Of a stretch of 64,000 nucleotides of DNA, positions 59,830 through 64,000 are shown piece after piece. Position numbers and translations under genes: made by a program. Numbering within the stretch: the first letter of the stretch is position 1; each line of letters begins with the position of its first letter. Where the stretch lies: the NCBI GenBank assembly GCA_006384855.1, contig VCJN01002089.1, positions 1-64,000 of the forward strand. The letters are read 5' to 3'. Below the pieces are notes generated by a model, which was given only the letters and a program-made list of their open reading frames with translations, ran no database searches and was not told the origin of the DNA. This stretch comes from Tetraselmis striata. Taxonomy: Eukaryota > Chlorophyta > Chlorodendrophyceae > Chlorodendrales > Chlorodendraceae.

Positions 59830-61010
59830 TTCGGCTCGGACGAGCTAGGGCAGCGCGCACTCGACCTCCTCTCCGGCTCCCTCACCGCCGATACTCTACG
59901 GAGGTACCGCGGCAAGCTGTCTTAGTTCGCCGATATCTGCCACGACTCGGAGAATATCAACCCGTTGGAGGCGACTACCGCTACCGTCGTTCGGTACGTC
60001 GCTTGGATCAGCGAGCCGTGAGCGGAGCCACATTGGGGCTAAGTCGTTGCAGCCACCCCTACTTGTCAACAATCAACACACACGTTCTTCGAATTGCACA
60101 ACATCGACCCCATCGGTAAGGACAGCCTACACCTCACCGCCGCCCGTCGTGGCTCGCTACTCGGGCAACGACGCCGCATAAAGGCTGACGCTTTCCGCGT
60201 CCCGTTACCTGCCGATGACGCTTACTCTTAGCGTGCGGAGATGATTGTTTTTGCCCCTCCCCCCGCGTACCGGTACGACTTCCTGCCCCTCATGGCCGCG
60301 GTCGTCAACTTCATGTTGTTCTTTGCCCGAGGATTTACTGGTGTGTCATGCCGAGTGTGGGACGAGCACGTCGACTCCTACAACATCACCATGTAAGTGT
60401 ACCGCGAGCAGGAGGCCCCCGCCTGCCGGCGCAAACCTGTCGACCTACGCGTGCTTCTCCTTCCCGTGCCGGAGCACCCGCCCCGTGCCGCCTGTCTCTT
60501 GCACCTTTTGATCGACAACGTCCAATCTTACCCATGGTTCCTGTTGTCTTGGCCGCGAGACGAACTTCTGGGCGGTCACCCGGACGGAGCGAGCACTACT
60601 CCAAGTCGTGGACTGCCGCTATGATGTCGGATTGGCTCTCAACGGCCATTCGTCTCGTCGGTGCTGCCCCTCCCCTGCCGGCACGTATTCCTCGACCTCA
60701 CAACCTTCGCAAGGGACGGTGCAGCTTGTGCTGCAAACTCCGTCGGAGTACCGCTGTCCCACATCCGTAACCAAGCCGGGCTGGCAACCACTTCCGACGT
60801 CACCATGGACTATATCCACCCCAACGTCCTCCCTTCACCTGGTGCGTGTTTCTTCATGGGCCACATTGCGCCCTTTCGCCACTTTCCAAGTTCAACACGA
60901 CTCCGAAGCAATGGCCCTTCCGATGCTCCCTTCGTGACTTGGCGCTACCCATGCTTCGTTAATCTGCCGCTCTCTTCGTTCTCTCTTCCTTGGCAAAACC
61001 AGACTCGACT
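59830..61010 (+). mobile_element. Tyrosine recombinase relic of the DIRS-like element
   Basis: Blocks in order on the plus strand: SGSLTADTLRRYRGKLS and NPLEATTATVVRYVAWI (core-binding domain), ARRGSLLGQRRRIKADAFR, DFLPLMAAVVNFMLFFARGF, and a C-terminal block near GVPLSHIRNQAG and TMDYIHPNV holding the probable catalytic Tyr. These match the tyrosine recombinase of DIRS-like elements. The copy has several breaks. Confidence 0.65.
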
Positions 61011-61030
61011 TGAAACGATCTAAACTAGTT

Positions 61031-61822
61031 TATGGGTTTTCTCCTTTCCCGGCTACACGTGCTGATGCTAAGTGGTACGCGGGTTACTAGTTCACCCGTC
61101 GCTATGCCCGTAGTTCAAGTGCGGCACGAGTAGACATAAAAGCAGCCGCAATAGCGGAGCATGCCATCTTTCAGTCTCGTTGTGTTACACACTGCGCGAC
61201 CCCCCCCCCCCCCCCCCCCCCCTCCCGGCTCTGTTTTCATTCCACACTTTTGACTGGCCGCCCTCTGCCCGCAATCTCTTGATTGTGTAAAACAGCACAG
61301 CCTGCGCAATCTTTCCGGCGAAACCGGACTCAACTTGAAACTTACTAAACTCGTAAGGAAAATTCCGCCGCCATGATCTCTTTACGACCGCCCATCCCGT
61401 ATCCGGGTGCCCCCCGGGGCGGGCGGGTGCCCGCCCTTGTGGGTTTGGGGCATCCGCCCCGGATACGGGCTGGGTCGTAGGGAGATCACGACGCAGCGGC
61501 GCGGCATTTTCCTTCCCCAGTACAGTACCTGGGTTGCGGGATGTGGCTGGCCGCTTTTAGGCGGCTTGCTCTGGTGATCTTTTAGTACGGCCTTTAGCGC
61601 CGTGGATTTGCTACTTTTAAAATAGAGTGACATGAGCGAGCTACAAAAGGTGATTAGGAAACTACGGTTTTCATAATCCCGTCCAGTACCCGTACCCGTG
61701 CCCGTATTCTTATTCATACATACCAGATCACATATACACCCTCTCGTATTCATCGTGTCATCCGAGACGACCCGCCCCGGGCTTGGTTGTTGGCTCCCTG
61801 GCCTCCTCCTCGACCTTTTTAA
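61031..61822. other. Spacer with C tract, long palindrome and family D repeat
   Basis: It holds a C run (61,201-61,222), an inverted repeat whose arms are CCCGTATCCGGG and CCCGGATACGGG (~61,389-61,470), and the family D stem-loop (61,538-61,620). No gene was seen. Confidence 0.55.
61538..61620 (+). repeat. Family D repeat with conserved stem-loop
   Basis: GGCCGCTTTTAGGCGGC, then CTTTTAGTACGGCCTTTAGC, then GTGGATTTG, as at 18,060 and 26,458. Confidence 0.7.
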
Positions 61823-62075
61823 TTACATAAGGGCTTTCACAAAAGCGCACTACAAACAGAACTAACATCAACTATGAAAGGCTGCCAGCAAAAGAGCGAC
61901 ATAAGCCTGAAACCAAGGTCGAGCAGGAGGACAGGGTTTCAGGCATATGTCTCTTTTGCTGGCAACCTTTCATAGTTGCTGTTTTTTTTTTTTTTTGATA
62001 TAATATTATCTTTTTAATCTTTCATAGTTGCTGTTAGTTTGTTTCTAGTGTGCATACGTTAAAGCCCTGATGTAA
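61823..62075. mobile_element. MITE-like hairpin element
   Basis: The ends are inverted copies of TTACATAAGGGCTTT and AAAGCCCTGATGTAA. Inside, AACTATGAAAGG, CCAGCAAAAGAG and GCCTGAAACC recur inverted as GGTTTCAGGC, CTCTTTTGCTGG and CCTTTCATAGTT around a loop of about 22 bases (61,914-61,935). A T run and a second copy of CTTTCATAGTTGCTGTT lie on the right. No ORF. The layout is that of a non-autonomous DNA transposon. Confidence 0.8.
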
Positions 62076-62632
62076 AAAATACCCGCCCCGGGCTGTGAAT
62101 ATCTGTATTCGAATAACTGTACGAGGTACTCGTCGCGACTGTATTCGCGACTAATACGGGGAATAGATGAAAAATATATATATTTACATGAGCTAGCAGC
62201 AGAAGGCGATATCGGAAATCATATAAATGAAAAATCGTCAGAGATCGCAGCAGATGGGCAACTGTGACGTCACTACAGACGGGATAGCCCGGGCATTTTG
62301 GGCTTTGTCATCCGCCCTGTAGTGTGACCGAACCCACACGAAAGCACCGCATCATTATGGGCTGCTGGCCGGTGCAACCCGACGGTGCTGCAACCTGCCG
62401 TCACTCGGTCGGCGAGTCGAGGCACCGCGCAGAACTCCGCGGCTCCGCCCCTCCCCGCTCACCCAGGCTGCGCTCTCTCTGGCGTTAGCCTCCTTGCGCG
62501 ACACACAGTCCGCAGCTGCCGTCGCTAACCCGGTGTGCCAGCTTTCCCGGGTTTCAGGCTACGCGCTGCCCACAGCAGCCACCCGCGCATCGTCCGCGCA
62601 GTTGGTCAAAACGGGTTTTGGGGTGAATTATT
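62076..62632. promoter_or_regulatory. 5' region of the BFR1-like gene
   Basis: About 560 bp without an exon; it should hold the promoter and 5' UTR. GC content rises after 62,330, and the stretch just before the ATG at 62,633 is AT-rich (GTGAATTATT). Confidence 0.4.
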
Positions 62633-64000
62633 ATGGCGGAGTCCACGCTGGTCGAGAATGGCGCCGAGGCGGCGCCCGTCGAGGCTGCTGCCGACGCGCC
62701 TCCCGCGCCCCCTGCGGAGAAGCTCAAGCGTCTGCCCAAGCCGGACGACACCGAGTACAATGCCAAGTTTGACAAGCTGAACACGGAGATCCAGTCGAAG
62801 CGCGCCCGCGTGGCGGAGATCAAGCAGGTGCTGGACGACTTCCACGAGCGGCGCAAGGGCGGCAGCAGCAGCGAGTCCACCGCGTTGCGCAACAAGGTCA
62901 ACGACGAGAAGGCACGCTTCACGGGCGTACTGGTGCGCCCCTCACCGATCCCATGTGCCTGGCTGCTGCCGGCGGTATCGCTGTATTTTTCTGGGCGTCT
63001 GCGGCGACTCTCAGACGGGGCCGCGGCCGCGCCGGCCGGTGGCGCGGCAGCAATTCGAAACCTGTACTCCCGCCACGCGCCTGTCCAGCCTGGCCGCGCT
63101 TGGCGCCAAAGGAGGGTCGGCAACCGCCAGCCACCGCCGATTCCGTCACCCATCTCCCCCACCCCGCACCTGCCTGGCCCCCGGCCTGCTATCGCCGCCG
63201 GGCGCGCGGGTGTGGCGGGGAGATCTCGCGGTGCGCGTGCGCCTGTTGGGGCCGCCACTGCCGGTTCGTGCAAAGCGGCGAGATCTCTGCCGCGCGCCGC
63301 CCCTGGTGTTGTCCCTGCCGAATCCCCTGTCAGCGTGTACGATTAATCGTACAAGGCTCAGCGTCCTGCCGGGTACCCTTGCAGTAGGTGCTTCACTCAG
63401 TGACACGGCTCTGCAGGGTGCTTCTCAAAGGATGCTCGCGTGCATCAGCAGCCCCAACTTGACGCAGCGGCTTGTTCATACCGATCAACTGAATTAGAAA
63501 GTCTACCCGTGTAGACCAATTCGAGTATGGGGTCCCTGTTCAAGAGCGGGATCGTTGTGTGCCCCATCGCCAGTCTGTCTTAACAGGACGTGTGTGATAC
63601 ACTGAGTGGTGTACATGCCTGTCACGCGGAGGGGTCTTTGGGCTGCCCCCCTTGTACGCCCGCATGAGCCAATGGCGAGGCCCGGAGCTGAGCATCTCGC
63701 CCTCCCGCTCGCAGGCCAAGAAGAATGAGCTGCGCGACCAGCTGGAGCGCATCAACAAGCACCGCGACGAGCTGCGCAACCAGGCAAAAGCCACAAAGGA
63801 CAAGAATCAGTACATGAAGCAGGAGGACATCGACGAGAAGATGAAGAAGCTGCAGCACAAGCTGGAGCACACCAGCCTGACGCTGAACGAGGAGAAGCAG
63901 GTGCTGCAGCAGCTGAAGGACCTGGAGCGCATGCGCTCCAGCGTGGACCAGTATGCGGACGCGATGGAGAAGGTGAACAACAGCAACGGCATGCGCGAGG
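62633..64000 (+). CDS. BFR1-like nuclear segregation / mRNP protein, 5' part
   Basis: Exon 1 (62633-62926) and exon 2 (63715 to beyond the window end) join in phase 0 across a 788-bp intron. The visible 193 residues are a charged protein with an Ala/Pro-rich head, then PKPDDTEYNAKFDKLNTEIQ and an unbroken coiled coil (AKKNELRDQLERINKHRDEL, KMKKLQHKLEHTSLTLNEEK). The layout and motifs are those of the yeast Bfr1-like family in algae and plants: polysome-associated RNA-binding coiled-coil proteins linked to the secretory pathway. The ATG at 62,633 is the first in frame and precedes the conserved part by about 35 codons. Confidence 0.75.
62927..63714 (+). other. First intron of the BFR1-like gene
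   Basis: 788 bp with a GTACTG donor and GCTCGCAG acceptor. GC-rich. The plus-strand ORFs inside it (to 63,497) are not supported as coding. Confidence 0.6.

Larger units (their letters stand above)
49000..61030. mobile_element. Old DIRS-like (tyrosine-recombinase) retroelement, split by a chromovirus
   Basis: Parts seen: a minus-strand Arg/Pro-rich ORF region (49,446-50,085 with related sequence after 56,793), a minus-strand RNase H-like region (58,580-58,951) and a plus-strand tyrosine-recombinase-like region (~59,830-61,010). Recombinase and RNase H on opposite strands recalls the Kangaroo type known from Volvox. I did not find a reverse transcriptase core. The element is broken in several places and clearly older than the chromovirus that lies inside it. 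Its outer edges are estimates. Confidence 0.6.

Noticed and set aside
62953-63497. ORFs inside the first intron of the BFR1-like gene
   Set aside because: They cross the donor without homology, and the coiled-coil frame resumes only after the acceptor at 63,714.

Overview
The window looks like nuclear DNA of a GC-rich eukaryotic microbe, most likely a microalga. Genes are split by many short-to-medium introns with GT-AG borders, often GTGCGC donors. There are two introns with GC donors, an LTR retrotransposon of chromovirus type, a DIRS-like relic, SINE-like repeats and long homopolymer C/G tracts. I cannot name the species; a green (prasinophyte-like) or haptophyte-like alga would fit. No rRNA, tRNA, CRISPR or operon-like layout was seen.

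Layout. (1) 742-17,525, minus: one large gene of at least 16 exons for a protein with ribonuclease-inhibitor-type leucine-rich repeats and DUF4476-like modules. Its last visible intron holds a 4.3-kb tandem array of ~1-kb units. (2) 18,812-22,722, plus: a secreted or membrane protein in which a 2-oxoglutarate/Fe(II) oxygenase-like domain is fused to a Ctr copper transporter. It is followed at 23,962-24,477, minus, by a small cupredoxin (phytocyanin-like), so the two form a copper-linked pair. (3) 25-28.9 kb: relics of LINE-like ORFs and two copies of a dispersed repeat. (4) 29,966-38,217, plus: an F-box/LRR gene in eight exons. (5) 39,406-42,165, minus: saccharopine dehydrogenase of the fungal LYS1 type. 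(6) 44,253-47,609, minus: a 13-exon adenylate-kinase-like protein with a large unassigned C-terminal part and a likely organelle transit peptide. (7) About 49-61 kb: an old DIRS-like element into which a young, whole-looking chromovirus (50,091-56,787, with TAGAT target duplication) has inserted. (8) 61,823-62,075: a hairpin/MITE. (9) From 62,633, plus: the 5' part of a BFR1-like coiled-coil gene that runs off the window.

The exon models were built by hand from frame continuity and splice borders. Nearly all intron phases join without conflict, which is the main support for the gene calls. Functional names rest on motif recall; no database search was run. The most notable points are the oxygenase-Ctr fusion with its cupredoxin neighbour, the strand polarity of poly-C tracts relative to transcription, the accessory domains at the start of the chromovirus pol, three SINE-like families in introns with a readable insertion order, and a recurrent octamer AGTCGCTA confined to non-coding DNA.
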